64,000 nt of DNA from Heterocephalus glaber (taxonomy: Eukaryota > Chordata > Mammalia > Rodentia > Bathyergidae), in assembly GCF_000247695.1 (NCBI RefSeq), contig NW_004624805.1:5741526-5805525 (forward strand), written 5' to 3'. A program made the translations under genes and the position numbers. Of the stretch, positions 23,501-30,640 are shown one piece after another; the stretch's first letter is position 1, and every line of letters begins with the position of its first letter. The notes beneath the pieces were generated by a model. The model made no database searches. It was given only the letters and a program-made list of their open reading frames with translations, and was not told the DNA's origin.

Positions 23501-24337
23501 CTTAGCATAGGACTGAACCTCAGGTCTGGCCTATAATAACACAAAGGTCGTCTTGGACAGCATCCCCGGACTGGGAAATGAACCCAGGGCCTTGACATGG
23601 AGCTACATCCCTAACACCTTTTACATTTTTAAAATTTTGAGTCAAGGTCTTGCTAAATTGCCCAGACTGTGTCAAACTTGTGATCTTCCTGCGTCAGCCT
23701 CCCAGAACGCTGGGATTACAGGCCTGCACCACCACAGCCGGCACCTCCTTGCTTGCAGGATAGTCCTCCCCATAAGCCCAGGAAGCCTGTTTTCCTTATG
23801 TGTGTGAGCCCGTACCTCACTGCTGAGTAAATCTGCCTGTTCTCTTTCAGTAACTGTGGCCTCTACAAATGGGAGCGGGATGGAATGCTAAAGGTATGTG
23901 TGCTGGGCTGCTTTCTGTTACTATAATGAAATAAGTGCCTGAGACAACTTACAGAGAGGAAAGGTTTATTTGGGCTCTTTTGCCTTTGGGCCTCTGGCCC
24001 ATCCTGGTGGAAACATGGAAGAGATCCCCTTAAAGGGTGAGTCCCCAGGGACCCAGAGGCCTCCTACTGTGCCTGACCTGTCAGAGGTCCCACGCCCTTC
24101 CAGTTCGAGAAACGGAGTGAAGCCTTCAGCACATGGGCCTGGGGAGGAACATTCCTGATCCGAACTAGAACACCATGCCATTTACCTAATTTTAGTGGAC
24201 CAGGCAAATAATATTAAACCAGTTTCTTACTAAGGTACTCTCATTTTTTCTAGGAAAAGACTGGTCCAAAGATAGGAGGAGAAACCCTGTTACCGAGAGG
24301 AGAAGAACATGGCAAATTTCTAAACAGCCTTAAATGA
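2378..24337 (+). CDS. MCM10: MCM10, minichromosome maintenance 10 replication initiation factor (15 exons, 5' part outside window)
   Basis: Joining 15 exons with GT/AG borders and matching phases gives an open frame of 2030 nt (about 676 codons) ending in TGA at 24335-24337. The human protein is 875 aa, so about 200 N-terminal residues (coiled-coil region) lie upstream. MCM10 binds single- and double-stranded DNA and polymerase alpha in the nucleus and activates the CMG helicase at origins. In order the window shows a Ser/Pro-rich linker, the internal OB-fold, a Cys/His cluster spaced C-x9-C-x8-C-x2-C-x2-H, a Lys/Arg-rich linker, and a C-terminal Cys-rich domain with a C-x-C ... C-x2-C ribbon. 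No frameshift or premature stop was seen. The downstream neighbour UCMA is convergent. Identification rests on remembered family sequence. Confidence 0.97.
3230..3395 (+). CDS. MCM10: MCM10 coding exon (start of internal domain)
   Basis: One base completes the split Arg codon, then 55 full codons run to the donor agt|gtaagc. The stretch GRKLIRLSQVKEKMA and the segment DWVTFGVILKKVTP open the DNA-binding internal domain and lead into the first OB-fold strand. The acceptor is acctag at 3224-3229. The exon ends in phase 0. Confidence 0.95.
3607..3689 (+). mobile_element. ID-like SINE, cacctgctgcgcaag subtype
   Basis: gggccggggatttagctcag, then cacctgctgcgcaagcgcaa, then ggtacc and A9. Nearly consensus, so recent. 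Confidence 0.92.
3874..4041 (+). CDS. MCM10: MCM10 coding exon (OB-fold core)
   Basis: Exactly 56 codons in phase 0 at both ends, with acceptor cccag and donor gag|gtaata. It reads GKTFSIWRLNDLRDL and then LFLFGEVHKELWKTEQG, the beta-strands of the OB-fold that contact single-stranded DNA in the family. It ends in NPMKPKDGSEE. Confidence 0.96.
4042..5815 (+). other. MCM10 intron with overlapping chance ORFs
   Basis: One antisense ID SINE at 4369-4454 with a G13 run. Overlapping open frames on both strands at about 4486-5490 (up to 253 codons on the minus strand) show no domain or splice support. The sequence is otherwise unique to my eye. Confidence 0.6.
4369..4454 (-). mobile_element. ID-like SINE, antisense, with poly-G start
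   Basis: A G13 run replaces the usual T run before gtactggggattgaactcag; the element ends gagctaaatccctggccc. Confidence 0.85.
5816..5932 (+). CDS. MCM10: MCM10 coding exon (OB-fold end and first zinc ligands)
   Basis: 39 codons in phase 0, acceptor cttacag, donor ctg|gttggt. It contains SIDHPQKVLIMGEALDLG and then TCKARKKNGEPCTQ, whose two cysteines are the first members of the internal-domain zinc cluster. The first Cys codon is at 5882-5884. Confidence 0.96.
6290..6945. repeat. Old L1-derived segment
   Basis: Contains the mammalian L1-type run of phrases such as cacattctgttcatcaattc and ccaccaatgtataaaggttc. It is diverged and has no long open frame. Family name not assigned. Confidence 0.6.
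6960..7260 (-). mobile_element. SINE cluster: old ID, young ID inserted in it, then B1
   Basis: An old antisense ID (6962-7027) is followed by a younger antisense ID (7049-7130) flanked by agccctttttattt repeats at about 7023 and 7131. An antisense B1-like element follows at 7143-7254 (gagacagggtct to ggcgtgggccaccat). Confidence 0.8.
7610..7790 (-). mobile_element. Old antisense ID followed by antisense B1-like SINE
   Basis: A GT/G run leads into agccagggcctcatgaacac and ctgagctacatcgccagccc (ID), then gaggcggggtcttgctaag to gagtgactgggcttaagc (B1). Both are diverged. Confidence 0.7.
8100..8830. promoter_or_regulatory. CpG-rich block inside MCM10
   Basis: Around the exon at 8202-8401 CpG is very frequent, roughly 40 in 460 bases by eye from 8101 to 8560, against near absence in neighbouring introns. 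The block also has high G+C. It looks like an intragenic CpG island; whether it has promoter activity is unknown. Confidence 0.6.
8202..8401 (+). CDS. MCM10: MCM10 coding exon (zinc finger second half)
   Basis: 66 codons plus two bases, acceptor ttccccag, donor at|gtaagt. It starts HDCEYCQYHVQAQY, giving the remaining Cys/His ligands of the internal zinc finger, followed by the basic segment SGGRIPKKFARKG. Human has Arg where this copy has His at the first residue. The exon lies in a CpG-dense block unlike the other MCM10 exons. Confidence 0.96.
9222..9306 (-). mobile_element. ID-like SINE, antisense
   Basis: T-rich start, ggtacaagggattgaactca, ends gctaaatccctggca. Its 3' part is repeated after the assembly gap. 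Confidence 0.88.
9256..9650 (+). repeat. Direct duplication flanking the assembly gap
   Basis: 9256-9392 and 9514-9650 align without indels at an offset of 258 bases with about four mismatches. The unit comprises the 5' part of an ID SINE plus the adjacent unique sequence down to cacttaggtcatt. Confidence 0.9.
9414..9513. other. Assembly gap (100 N)
   Basis: Exactly 100 N, the conventional size for a gap of unknown length. It follows a T run of 23 and interrupts a duplicated SINE-containing segment. Confidence 0.99.
9656..9737 (-). mobile_element. ID-like SINE, antisense, gcagcaggtggc subtype
   Basis: T run, ggtactggggatcgaactcg, cagcaggtggcaaaaccact, ending cccagcccc. It is flanked by attcacttaggtcatt at about 9635 and 9740, a clear target-site duplication. 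Confidence 0.93.
9893..10146 (-). mobile_element. Antisense ID followed by antisense B1 SINE
   Basis: 9893-9986 is an ID with a small internal duplication (atctaac twice). 9987-10146 is a B1-like element: T22, gatagggtctcactctctaa, ending caccaccatgcctagc. Confidence 0.88.
10445..10545 (+). CDS. MCM10: MCM10 coding exon
   Basis: One base closes the split Ile codon, 33 codons follow, and one base is left over. The acceptor is tttcag and the donor is ctcg|gtacc. The reading AVAVAPKKKIQTTLTNLVVK and then GTNSIIQEARQKL matches the family region just after the zinc finger. Confidence 0.95.
11219..11326 (+). CDS. MCM10: MCM10 coding exon
   Basis: Two bases complete a Gly codon, then 35 codons and one base. 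The acceptor is tcccag and the donor is tcag|gtacag. It reads IPQKSLSCSEEFRELMDL and on to ARNLKHLAKARTSG. The human protein has one extra Gln in the ARNLKQHLAK stretch. The following intron is only 84 bases. Confidence 0.93.
11411..11528 (+). CDS. MCM10: MCM10 coding exon (basic linker)
   Basis: The acceptor is gttttag at 11404-11410 and the donor is cg|gtaaga. It has 38 complete codons with two bases at each end. It encodes SVSASALLKQQKQQMLEMRK and then RKSEEIQ, a strongly basic helical linker segment conserved in MCM10. Confidence 0.94.
11960..12170 (-). repeat. MIR-like ancient SINE
   Basis: The stretch with tgcttatcatgcacagtgct, tcactcggcctcaaggtga and ggtttaaccactgagccttc has the MIR layout but is diverged. 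Orientation is uncertain. Confidence 0.4.
12548..12963 (+). repeat. Dispersed repeat, 'ggtttatttggctcac' family, copy 1
   Basis: Begins gtagttactttctcattgct, contains ggaaggtttatttggctcac and ggtttcagtccatagctg, ends ggctataagccataacac. Related copies lie at 19127, 23906 and 27576, and a fragment at 3405. I associate the pattern with L1 3' regions of rodents but cannot name it. Confidence 0.6.
13177..13518 (-). mobile_element. TA-flanked TIR DNA element, copy 1 (342 bp)
   Basis: Begins CAGTGGCCCCTGGAGTTA and ends with the complement (gagggtccattg), flanked by TA on both sides. Internal sequence matches the reverse complement of the element at 46944-47321, including tcctcagttaaccccacaca and tctgtatctgagaccatctg. 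It has no transposase frame, so it is non-autonomous. Confidence 0.85.
14008..14236 (+). CDS. MCM10: MCM10 coding exon (disordered linker)
   Basis: One base closes the split Arg codon and 76 codons follow, ending KLSALAEAKK at the donor aag|gtaact. The acceptor is tttaaag, a weaker AAG type. The middle is Ser/Pro-rich and less conserved; GRGVTEGDDVLFFDEAPPPR is the conserved block. Confidence 0.94.
14550..14622 (+). mobile_element. Old ID-like SINE
   Basis: ggcctgggggtctcagtggt, agcgcttgcctagcactggg, then A8. It is missing part of the middle. Confidence 0.65.
14870..15245 (+). repeat. MIR split by an antisense B1
   Basis: MIR-type phrases (gctaagcaccagtatatgct before, tacagaaactgaggttgg after) flank a B1-like element at 15011-15156 reading gagatagggtctcgctatat to caccaccatgcccagct. 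The B1 therefore inserted into the MIR. Confidence 0.75.
15529..15673 (+). CDS. MCM10: MCM10 coding exon (linker)
   Basis: 48 codons and one base, acceptor ttcctag, donor gaag|gtactg. It begins LAAVAKLRAKGQILTKTNPN and continues to DVQEVKERVEKN. The human counterpart has SIKKKQKD where this one has NMTREQKN, so this stretch evolves fast. Confidence 0.92.
15790..16046 (-). mobile_element. Antisense B1 and antisense ID SINEs
   Basis: 15790-15934 is B1 (gttggccttaaactcactac, gtgctgggattacaggcctg). 15965-16046 is a diverged ID with ggtggaggagctcaaactca and ends taaatccccggccc. Confidence 0.8.
16226..16306 (-). mobile_element. ID-like SINE, antisense, recent
   Basis: ttttttggcactggggattg, cgcagcaggtggcaaaacca, ends taaatccctggcc. 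Copies of gtgtttttatttt flank it. A TTTA run precedes it at 16203-16224. Confidence 0.88.
16631..16749 (+). CDS. MCM10: MCM10 coding exon (start of C-terminal domain)
   Basis: Two bases complete an Ala codon and 39 codons follow in phase 0 to the donor gag|gtgaga. It encodes EDELEPAKKKRREQLAYLES and then KAQSKHTGILKE. The acceptor is ctgcgtag. Confidence 0.95.
17151..17250 (-). mobile_element. B1-like SINE, antisense
   Basis: tgagacagggtcttgctatg through ctgagtgctgggattacagc to cccacctggc; the middle is shortened. Confidence 0.75.
17981..18160 (-). mobile_element. Antisense truncated ID and B1 SINEs
   Basis: 17981-18031 keeps only the ends of an ID (tttggtactgggagttgaac, actgagctaaatcctca). 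18050-18160 is a B1 with ttgcccaggctggactcaaa. Confidence 0.75.
18511..18710 (+). mobile_element. B1-ID composite SINE
   Basis: A B1 monomer (gctgggcacaatggtgcaca to ccctgtcttaaaatttaaaa) is joined directly to an ID unit (gatctgggatgtggctcagt to tctagcactgcaaaaac). The same order recurs at 26437, 29690, 33023 and 37503. Confidence 0.8.
18970..19083 (+). CDS. MCM10: MCM10 coding exon (C-terminal domain, first Cys pair)
   Basis: 38 codons in phase 0, acceptor cattcag, donor acg|gtgagt. It encodes AEAELQERYFELLVKKEQME and ends EVKCRVVTCKT, with the first cysteines of the C-terminal zinc-binding domain. Confidence 0.95.
19127..19565 (+). repeat. Dispersed repeat, 'ggtttatttggctcac' family, copy 2
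   Basis: cagtcagctttccgccactg, ggtttattttggctcacggt, ggtttcagttcatagtcagc and an end in tttgatccaaaccata. The longest and best preserved copy here. Confidence 0.6.
20001..20088 (-). mobile_element. ID-like SINE, antisense, with perfect target-site duplication
   Basis: T17, ggtactggggatcgaactcg, cgaggcaggcaccggaacca, taaatccccagtcc. aaattctctattctt stands on both sides. Confidence 0.93.
20258..20335 (-). mobile_element. ID-like SINE, antisense
   Basis: ttttttttcgtgccaaggat, cgaggcaggcggcggaacca, taaatcccc; agtttttct flanks it. Confidence 0.88.
20515..20930 (+). repeat. Ancient mammalian interspersed repeat, family not named
   Basis: Contains ctgttgctgctgtaacaaat, caccacaaacccaggagcct and tctcactagcctaaaatcag, a phrase order common in old mammalian repeats. 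Confidence 0.5.
21687..21832 (+). CDS. MCM10: MCM10 coding exon (C-terminal zinc domain)
   Basis: 48 codons and two bases, acceptor ctgcag, donor ag|gtataa. It begins CAYTHFKPLETCVSEQHDYH and carries FKCPCGNRSISLDRLPQKHC. The Cys and His residues form the paired zinc modules of the MCM10 C terminus that bind DNA and polymerase alpha. Confidence 0.96.
22070..22480. mobile_element. Inverted pair of mariner-like transposase fragments
   Basis: The minus-strand arm (about 22175-22070) and the plus-strand arm (about 22383-22480) both read gacttccagaactgc-like sequence followed by gtattctgag. The minus reading includes FPKVKTSMKGKHVNF, a mariner-type transposase C-terminal pattern. The arms are roughly 80 percent alike by eye with a centre of about 210 bases. 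Confidence 0.65.
22958..23032 (-). mobile_element. Old ID-like SINE, antisense
   Basis: gataatagtgattgaaccca, cacatgctaggcaagcaatc, taggcccagc. A truncated B1 piece (ctcctgcttcagcctcccaa) lies before it at about 22665-22738. Confidence 0.65.
23565..23745 (-). mobile_element. Antisense ID remnant and B1-like SINE
   Basis: ID remnant gggaaatgaacccagggcct to gagctacatccctaac, then B1 gtcaaggtcttgctaaattg to ctgcaccaccacagccggc. Confidence 0.7.
23851..23893 (+). CDS. MCM10: MCM10 coding exon (43 nt micro-exon)
   Basis: Only 43 bases: one base closing a Ser codon and 14 codons reading NCGLYKWERDGMLK. The acceptor is tctttcag and the donor is aag|gtatgt. It supplies the final CxxC cysteine of the zinc ribbon started in the previous exon. 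Confidence 0.94.
23906..24180 (+). repeat. Dispersed repeat, 'ggtttatttggctcac' family, copy 3
   Basis: tgctttctgttactataatg, gaggaaaggtttatttgggc, ending aactagaacacca. It sits between the last two MCM10 coding exons. Confidence 0.55.
24254..24337 (+). CDS. MCM10: MCM10 last coding exon and stop
   Basis: 27 codons plus TGA at 24335-24337, acceptor ttttctag. It reads EKTGPKIGGETLLPRGEEHG and ends FLNSLK, the conserved MCM10 C terminus. Human has Ala where this copy has Gly after EEH. Confidence 0.96.
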   Translation, partial: EKTGPKIGGETLLPRGEEHGKFLNSLK

Positions 24338-25520
24338 GCCTACCTGCCGACACTGTCCCACAGTCTACCTTGATTCCTGGATGGGAAAAGCAAGGGATCG
24401 GCTCTGGCGTGCCCATATTCCTGACCACCACCTCCCGAAACAAGTGCTCGTTAAGCCCGTAACTCCACCTCTGCTTCCTCCACTACGTTTGATACCAACT
24501 TTAACGCTGGCGCGCAGGTGGAAAATCAAGATACCATGGCCTTTCCTGTTCTTCCTACAGATGACTGACTACCTTACCGCATTCACAGAGTTTGGCCGGA
24601 ATACCAGAAGGAGAAAGGCAGCCGGGGTCTCTTGGATATAGAGCGTGCGTTCCTTGCTCACAATAAAGTGACACCCAGAGCCAAAAGCATTAATTTAGCT
24701 TAATTCTCACCCTTAGTTAGGTTAACTTCTGGTCTTTGTTTTGTTTTGTATAAACTGAGGAAGATCAGACCAAATGATCTTGAAATGTATCTTTCAGCCC
24801 TGAAATTCTACTGATATAACTTATTTCCATCTGCAGATACATTTCTACTATGATCACTGCCCTCACTATTATGTTGAGATACTGATATCAGGAGCTAGGT
24901 TCCTTCTTTCTGTCCTGTTATCTCAGTTTTGCTCTTTGAAATTGATCAAGTCACTAAACAACATTGCCCGTATTTATTTATATATAAAGAGGAGTCTCTG
25001 CTCTTATAATATTGTAGACCTCTAATGCACAAACCTAAAATCTCATTATTTGTACAAATGAATTTATTTCAACATGACATAAAGAAACTTTGACACCTCT
25101 AACCAAAACAGGTACAAAATTTAACATGCTGTGAAACATGCTGTTAAACTCAGAAACTACAAAGACAGCATCTCATGGAGTTTGGGGGTTGCAGATGTAG
25201 TTTATTATATACAGCAGGAATTTTGAAGGTCAAACACAATGGAAATTAAATCAATAAAAATTTATAGGAGATTCCTTGGCCTGGACTACCTGATTCTCCA
25301 AATACCGTTTGACTTCCATGAATGCTGGGACCACCTAAAGGTTGGATACATTGGTAGGATTATTGTTCTGGAATTTGTACTCTAGCTGGAAATTGTTTTC
25401 TTCCAAGAGGGCTTTATGTTAGGGACATAACACATATGAGAGGCCATTATAGCAGAGCGTTGATCTAGGTTTTCAAGAGCCAGAAATAAAGTCTACATGC
25501 CTTAAGATTTCATAAAATTC
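24338..25520 (+). other. MCM10: MCM10 3' untranslated region, end uncertain
   Basis: Directly follows the stop codon. A canonical AATAAA stands at 24662-24667, which would give a UTR of about 350 nt. Further AATAAA hexamers at 25253-25258 and 25495-25500 could serve longer messages; the human mRNA has a long 3' UTR. No SINE interrupts 24338-25640, which fits a transcribed UTR. The true end cannot be decided from sequence alone. Confidence 0.55.
24662..24667 (+). terminator. Candidate MCM10 polyadenylation signal
   Basis: AATAAA lies 325 nt after the MCM10 stop codon and is followed by GTGACACC. It is the first canonical hexamer after the stop. Confidence 0.5.
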
Positions 25521-25659
25521 AGCTCTGTATAGACAGAAGGTGCTGCATCTGACCTTTGCATTTCCCCTAAGGTTACTTCCTAATAACAGTACTCTTAGAA
25601 GTACCTTGCTTTCCAGAAGGTTTTTTTATTTTTAAATTTGCCTTAAAAATAAAAATAGA

Positions 25660-25740
25660 GGGCCAGGGATTTAGCTCAGTGGTTTTAACGCCTGCTACGC
25701 AAGCGCAAGGACCCGAGTTTGATCCCCGGTACCAAAAAAA
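25660..25740 (+). mobile_element. ID-like SINE with target-site duplication
   Basis: ggccagggatttagctcagt, cctgctacgcaagcgcaagg, ggtacc, A7. aaaataaaaatagag flanks both ends. Confidence 0.93.
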
Positions 25741-26436
25741 ATAAAAATAGAGTAACTATTAGCACAAAAAAGCATGTGAAACCCCAACATTGTTAAAGCC
25801 TCATTTAGAGTACACTCGTTTGTCTCAGAAACTTAAAACAGCAATGCATAAGACACAGGTTACAACCATATAAACTTACCAGATTGTTGAGCGGAGCGGT
25901 TTCCTTCCCATGTGGAAGTCATGCTGTTGCTTGAATGGAGGGCCTTGGTGGTCTTCTCACTGGTATGGTTTATGCATATAAGTGGCGTGACATGCATCAG
26001 CAAGATCGGTCTTTTAGTCCTTTTTGTCGAGTTACCCTAAGTGCTTTCCTTCAGTCTCAACACTTGTCACTGGCAACACACTGTCATCCCAGGCCACCAG
26101 AGCAGGAGTATTCAGTGACCTACATTACAAAACCGCCAGCTCCTTCAAGCAGACCATGTGTTACAATCTTCATCATAGTGTCTTTTTTCTTTTTTTTAGC
26201 TTTTATTTTTCTCCTGTGCCTTTTTCATTTTAGAGGAAATAACTTTTTTTCTTTTAAAGAAAATCACCTTTATCGTGGGGTTTATTAAGACAAAATATAT
26301 TTTCCTTTACCAAACAACGAAAGGAAAACAAGTGTTTTAAATAACAGTCATCCAGAATAGTGAATAAGGAACTCCTGAGTGACTGATGTGGACTGTTCCC
26401 CAAAGCCACCATGAAACATTCAAACCTCCATATTGG

Positions 26437-26570
26437 ATGGATGTGGTGCTGCATGCCTGTAATCCCAGCATTCTAGAGGGTGAAGGCAGGAAGATCTTGT
26501 ATGAGCCCAGCCTGGGCCAGGAATGTAGCTCAGTGCAGACCCTGAGTTCACTCCCAGTTATGGGGGTGGA
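26437..26570 (+). mobile_element. B1-ID composite, shortened
   Basis: gtggtgctgcatgcctgtaa (B1) runs through agcccagcctgggccaggaa into gtagctcagtgcagaccctg (ID). Confidence 0.6.
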
Positions 26571-26749
26571 AAGGGAGGATGCTAAAATCTGGCTGATAAT
26601 GTAGCAAAGCTGACTTGCTTGAATTGGCTTTCTGCAGAGTTGATAGAAGTAGAGCTTGATGTTCACAGCAATTTAACGTCTAATGACATAGGCTCCTGCT
26701 AAGTTGCCCAGGCTGCCCTTGAACTCCTATTTGGACTTACGTTTGGCTT

Positions 26750-27260
26750 CTTGGCATAGTATTTTGAAATCTCATCCATGTTATTGCATGAATCAGTAGC
26801 TTACTTGTTTGTTGAGCATTTCATTGTGCAGATGTGCCATATAATTGGTTTATTCAGTTGATGGACCTATGGGTTGGGCTTTTTCCAATTTGGGGCTGTT
26901 ACTACTAAAGCTGCTATGTGTACTCAGGTGGAAGTGTCTCTGAATGTTTCTGTCTCTTGAGTAAATATCTAGCAGTGGGAGTTCTGGGCTATGTGTAAGT
27001 GTATGTTAGCTTTACAAGAAGCTACCAAGACACTTTCCAAAGCGGTTGTGCCATTTCACACATTAGTGAATGTATGAGATCCCTATTGCTCCAGAGCCTG
27101 CCACATCTTAGTTTGACGGTCTTCATTTTGGCCATTTTGATCGATGTGCAGAGGTATCTTACTGTGGCTTTAGTTTGCATTTTTCTGATGACCAGTGCTA
27201 CTAAGCATCTTTTCATGAGCTATGGACTTCACATATCTTTTTTTTGGTGCTGCCTGCTCA
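26750..27260 (+). repeat. Old L1-derived segment
   Basis: Contains tcagttgatggacctatggg, ccaaagcggttgtgccattt and gtttgcatttttctgatgac, the typical order of phrases in an old L1 3' region. Confidence 0.65.
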
Positions 27261-27575
27261 TCCATTTATTTATGTCTATTATTGGGTTGAGTTGTAAGAG
27301 TTCTTTATTCTGGATTTTATGGCTTCCTTTCTCTGGTAAGTATCCCCAGAGTGTTTTGAGTGAGCTTGGACAAGAAGATCACAAATACTAGCATGGTTTG
27401 TGTCATCTTGTACATTCCCTAGAGTGATGTTGTCAGGACCAGTGGGCTAGACATTGAGAGAGAATACAATTCAAGTCCTGGGCTTCATAAATTCTGGGTT
27501 TATGATGCTGACTTTACTTTTGCATAATTAACCAATGGTAATGACATCTAATTGTGTGTGTTTTGGGGCACAATA

Positions 27576-27866
27576 TTAGTCAGCTTTCTGTCACGATAAC
27601 AAACACCTGAAGGGGATCAACCTATAGAGAGAAAAGGTTTATTTTGGCTCAAAATTTTAGTGATTCCAGTCTGTGATGGGTTGGCCTCTTTGCCTTTTGG
27701 GTCTCTGTAAGGGTGGGGAGTTCACGGTGGAGAGCATGTTGTTGGGCAAAACTTCACCTCGTGACCTGGAAGCAAAGCAAGGAAAAGAAAGGAAGAGAGC
27801 TGGGTTCTGCTATCCAATTCAAGGGCATGCCTCAAATAACCTGAAGCCCACCTAGGCCCTATGTCT

Positions 27867-27900
<34 letters not shown>

Positions 27901-28165
27901 CTGAGGATAGAACCCAGGGCTTTAGCACTGTGCTACATCCCTAGCCATTTTTTTTTTTAATTTTGAGATAGAGTCTCAGCAGTTTGCCCAGGCTGGGCTT
28001 GAGCTTGGGACCCTCCTGCCTATGCCTCCCAGAGTGCTGAATTACAGGCATGTACCACTGTGCTAGCAGCCCTACTTCTCACAGTTTCCATCACCTCCCA
28101 ATAGTGCCAAGCTGGGGACCAAGCCTTACAACATGAGCCTTTGGGAGTCAAAATCTAAACTCTAG
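27576..28165 (+). repeat. Dispersed repeat copy 4, interrupted by SINEs
   Basis: gtcagctttctgtcacgata to about 27860, then a (TG)n run (27866-27892), antisense ID (27900-27946) and antisense B1 (27961-28070). The repeat resumes with cagtttccatcacctcccaa and ends about 28165. Confidence 0.65.
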
Positions 28166-28594
28166 CAGGTACACTTGTTCATGTGGAAGGGTACAGAGAA
28201 GTTGTGCTTAGTGACTTACTCAAGTATGTACTGTTTTTCAATAATTGTTTCATGATACCAATCTTCTAGTGTAACTGGGTAGCTTGTCATACAAATTAGT
28301 TTACAAAATATAAAATACCTTTTGCTGAGTGCATGATAAACAACGTAAGCTAATAAAGTCACAAGCTCATGTTTTTGTCCTACCTCATAGTAATGGGATT
28401 ATCATTTTTATTTGGGAAAGTTTTACATTTAGAGGTCACGAGTGTGTTGAGATCTAAAAGTATTATTAGTTTAAATTAATGAGAAGTTGTCTAGAGAAAA
28501 CCTCTTCACCTTGGTTTTCATATTAAACCAGAATTCTTTCCAGACATATCAAAAATTGTCATTTCTGTAGAAAGATTTTTCTTTAAGAAAGTGT

Positions 28595-28972
28595 TGTTTT
28601 GATCTACAATGCGCACCCCCCCCATCTCATGTATGTGGAAGGTGATTGGATCATAGGATGCTGTGCTCATCAGTGGATTTGTCAACTGATGAGTTCAGTA
28701 GCTGAGTGTGCCATTAGGAGGTGGGCCCAGGTTGGAGGTGGGTCCCGGGGTGTGTGGCCTGGAAGGGTGTGTTCTTGTCCCTGGCTCTTCCCTTCTCTCT
28801 CTGGTTCCTGGCTCCCACGGGTTAAAAAGCTTTCCTGTGCCATGTCCTTTCCCCATGCATTACTGTCTTGGAAACAGCCAACCATGGACTGGACTCATAA
28901 GCCAAAATAAATCTTTCCTCCTTTAAGTTCTGGCATCTTTTGTCCCAGTGACAGGAAAACTGACCAATGTAG
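28595..28972 (+). mobile_element. MaLR-like solo LTR
   Basis: tgttttgatctacaatgcgc, ggtgattggatcataggatg, ccaaaataaatctttcctcc and the end aaactgaccaatgtag follow the layout of ERVL-MaLR LTRs. AATAAA is at 28907-28912. Confidence 0.65.
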
Positions 28973-29185
28973 AAAGCTTTACCAAAACTAATTAAATATG
29001 GTAGAATGTTAACTTAATTGTTTAAAAAGTAAAAGTGGAAAAGAAAAGTTCTGTAGATACTTAGGGGTGAACAGATCACGCGAAGGATACTCAGGACAAT
29101 GAGAATAATGGTTTCCTTTGAGAGAAAAGAGAGAAGGGACTAAGTTACTATGTTCCTTTTTTCTTTTTCTTTTTTTTCTTTTTTG

Positions 29186-29327
29186 ATGTTTTGAGACAGT
29201 CTTGTTATGTAGTTTGTAGTTCAGGATGACCTTGAACTCAGGATGTAGCCCAAATTGACCTTGGCCTCATGGTGATCCTCAGCCTCCCAAGTGCTGGGAT
29301 TACAGGTGTACAGTACCACACCCATCT
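29186..29327 (-). mobile_element. B1-like SINE, antisense
   Basis: gatgttttgagacagtcttg to gtgctgggattacaggtgta and ccacacccatct. Confidence 0.75.
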
Positions 29328-29564
29328 ACTATGCTCCTTTCTGTTCCTTATAAATTGTAAATTGTGTGTGGATTACCTATTCAAACTACTTTTGATTTCA
29401 AAAGAAGTTAATGTGGAAAGTGGATACATTTTTTAAAAAATTCAATACTAGTTCAAAAACAAAAAAAGTGTTTGCTTTCAGTGCTGACAGACCTCAAGAG
29501 AATGTACCTGTTCAAGGTGAGTGGGAAGTCGTCCCAGTAAGCACATAGGGACATTAAAATTAGG

Positions 29565-29930
29565 GGCCTGGGACTGGTAGAGTCCCAGTGGGGACTTGTA
29601 GCACTTGGGGCATGCATGAGGCCCTGGATCCGACCCTCAGCACTGCACGCACACACACAGAAGTGTTAGTACAGTATGGAGTCAGAGTACTAGCCAAGAG
29701 TGGAGGTTCACACTGTAACCCCAGCACTCTCAGAAGCTGAGACCAGAGGGTCACAAGTCTATGAGTCCAGCCTAGGCAACTTAGTGACTCACCAAGACCC
29801 TCAAAATACTTGATCTTAGTCAAAAGGCCAAGAAGCAAAGAGACTCCTCTAAAAAAAGAGAAAAAATGGGCTGGACGTGTAGTTTGGTGCAAAGACCCCT
29901 AGGTTCAATCCCCAGTACAACAACAATGGC
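29565..29930 (+). mobile_element. Old ID followed by B1-ID composite
   Basis: 29565-29645 is an old ID ending cctcagcactgca with a CA run. 29690-29930 starts gccaagagtggaggttcaca (B1-like) and ends in an ID with ggttcaatccccagtacaac. Confidence 0.6.
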
Positions 29931-30251
29931 AACAAAAAGAAATAATATGAACAAATGAAACTGACAAAAAGCACAAAAGCTTACAAAAATTATAAAAATC
30001 ACTCTGAGACTCAGGAAAATTGTCACCTCCTCCCAAAAAATCTAACTAAAATAAAGGCATATGACAGGAAGTTGTAAAATATGTCTTGGTGGATATGTGC
30101 AATTTTGGGTGTGTGTGTCTATGTACGCATATATGTGCATGCCAAGCCCAGGGTTGAGCATGCTAAGCACATGCTGTACCATGGAGCTACAACCCTAGCC
30201 CCCTCAAAACATTTTTTAAGAAAATAAAAAAAATTCAAAACTGGTGAATGT

Positions 30252-30640
30252 TGTGAGACTGAACAACAGTTACTCCATTTTGTAATAGGGCCCCAACTTG
30301 TCTGCTTCTGTTATGGATCACCAGGGGAACATTGAGTTCCAGGAATGTACTTGTTGAGCCAGGAAGGTTTGTTGAGTGCGCAGTGTTCCGTCATGCTTAC
30401 CCAACTCCATAACAGAACATGCTATTTTAAGAACAATCTGTAAAATCCCTCTCCTTCAGCACTTTGCTTTTGTATTTCTGCTTGCCAACTTCCCCCTAGC
30501 ATCTCCTATAAAAGGACCTCAGGCTCTGAGCCTCTCGCCTCTCTAAGCTTGGTGCTTGGGGGGTGCCGTCTGGCCAGACTAATAAAGGTCTGTTTTAAGT
30601 TCACAACTTGTCCAGTGTGTTCCCTCCCGGGTGATCCTCA
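30252..30640 (+). mobile_element. Solo LTR of an endogenous retrovirus
   Basis: Starts tgtgagactgaacaacagtt, has a TATA box tataaaagg at about 30508, AATAAA at 30581-30586 followed by ggtctgttttaagttc, and ends near gtgatcctca at 30640. These are U3-R-U5 landmarks in order with no retroviral coding sequence beside it. Confidence 0.75.
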
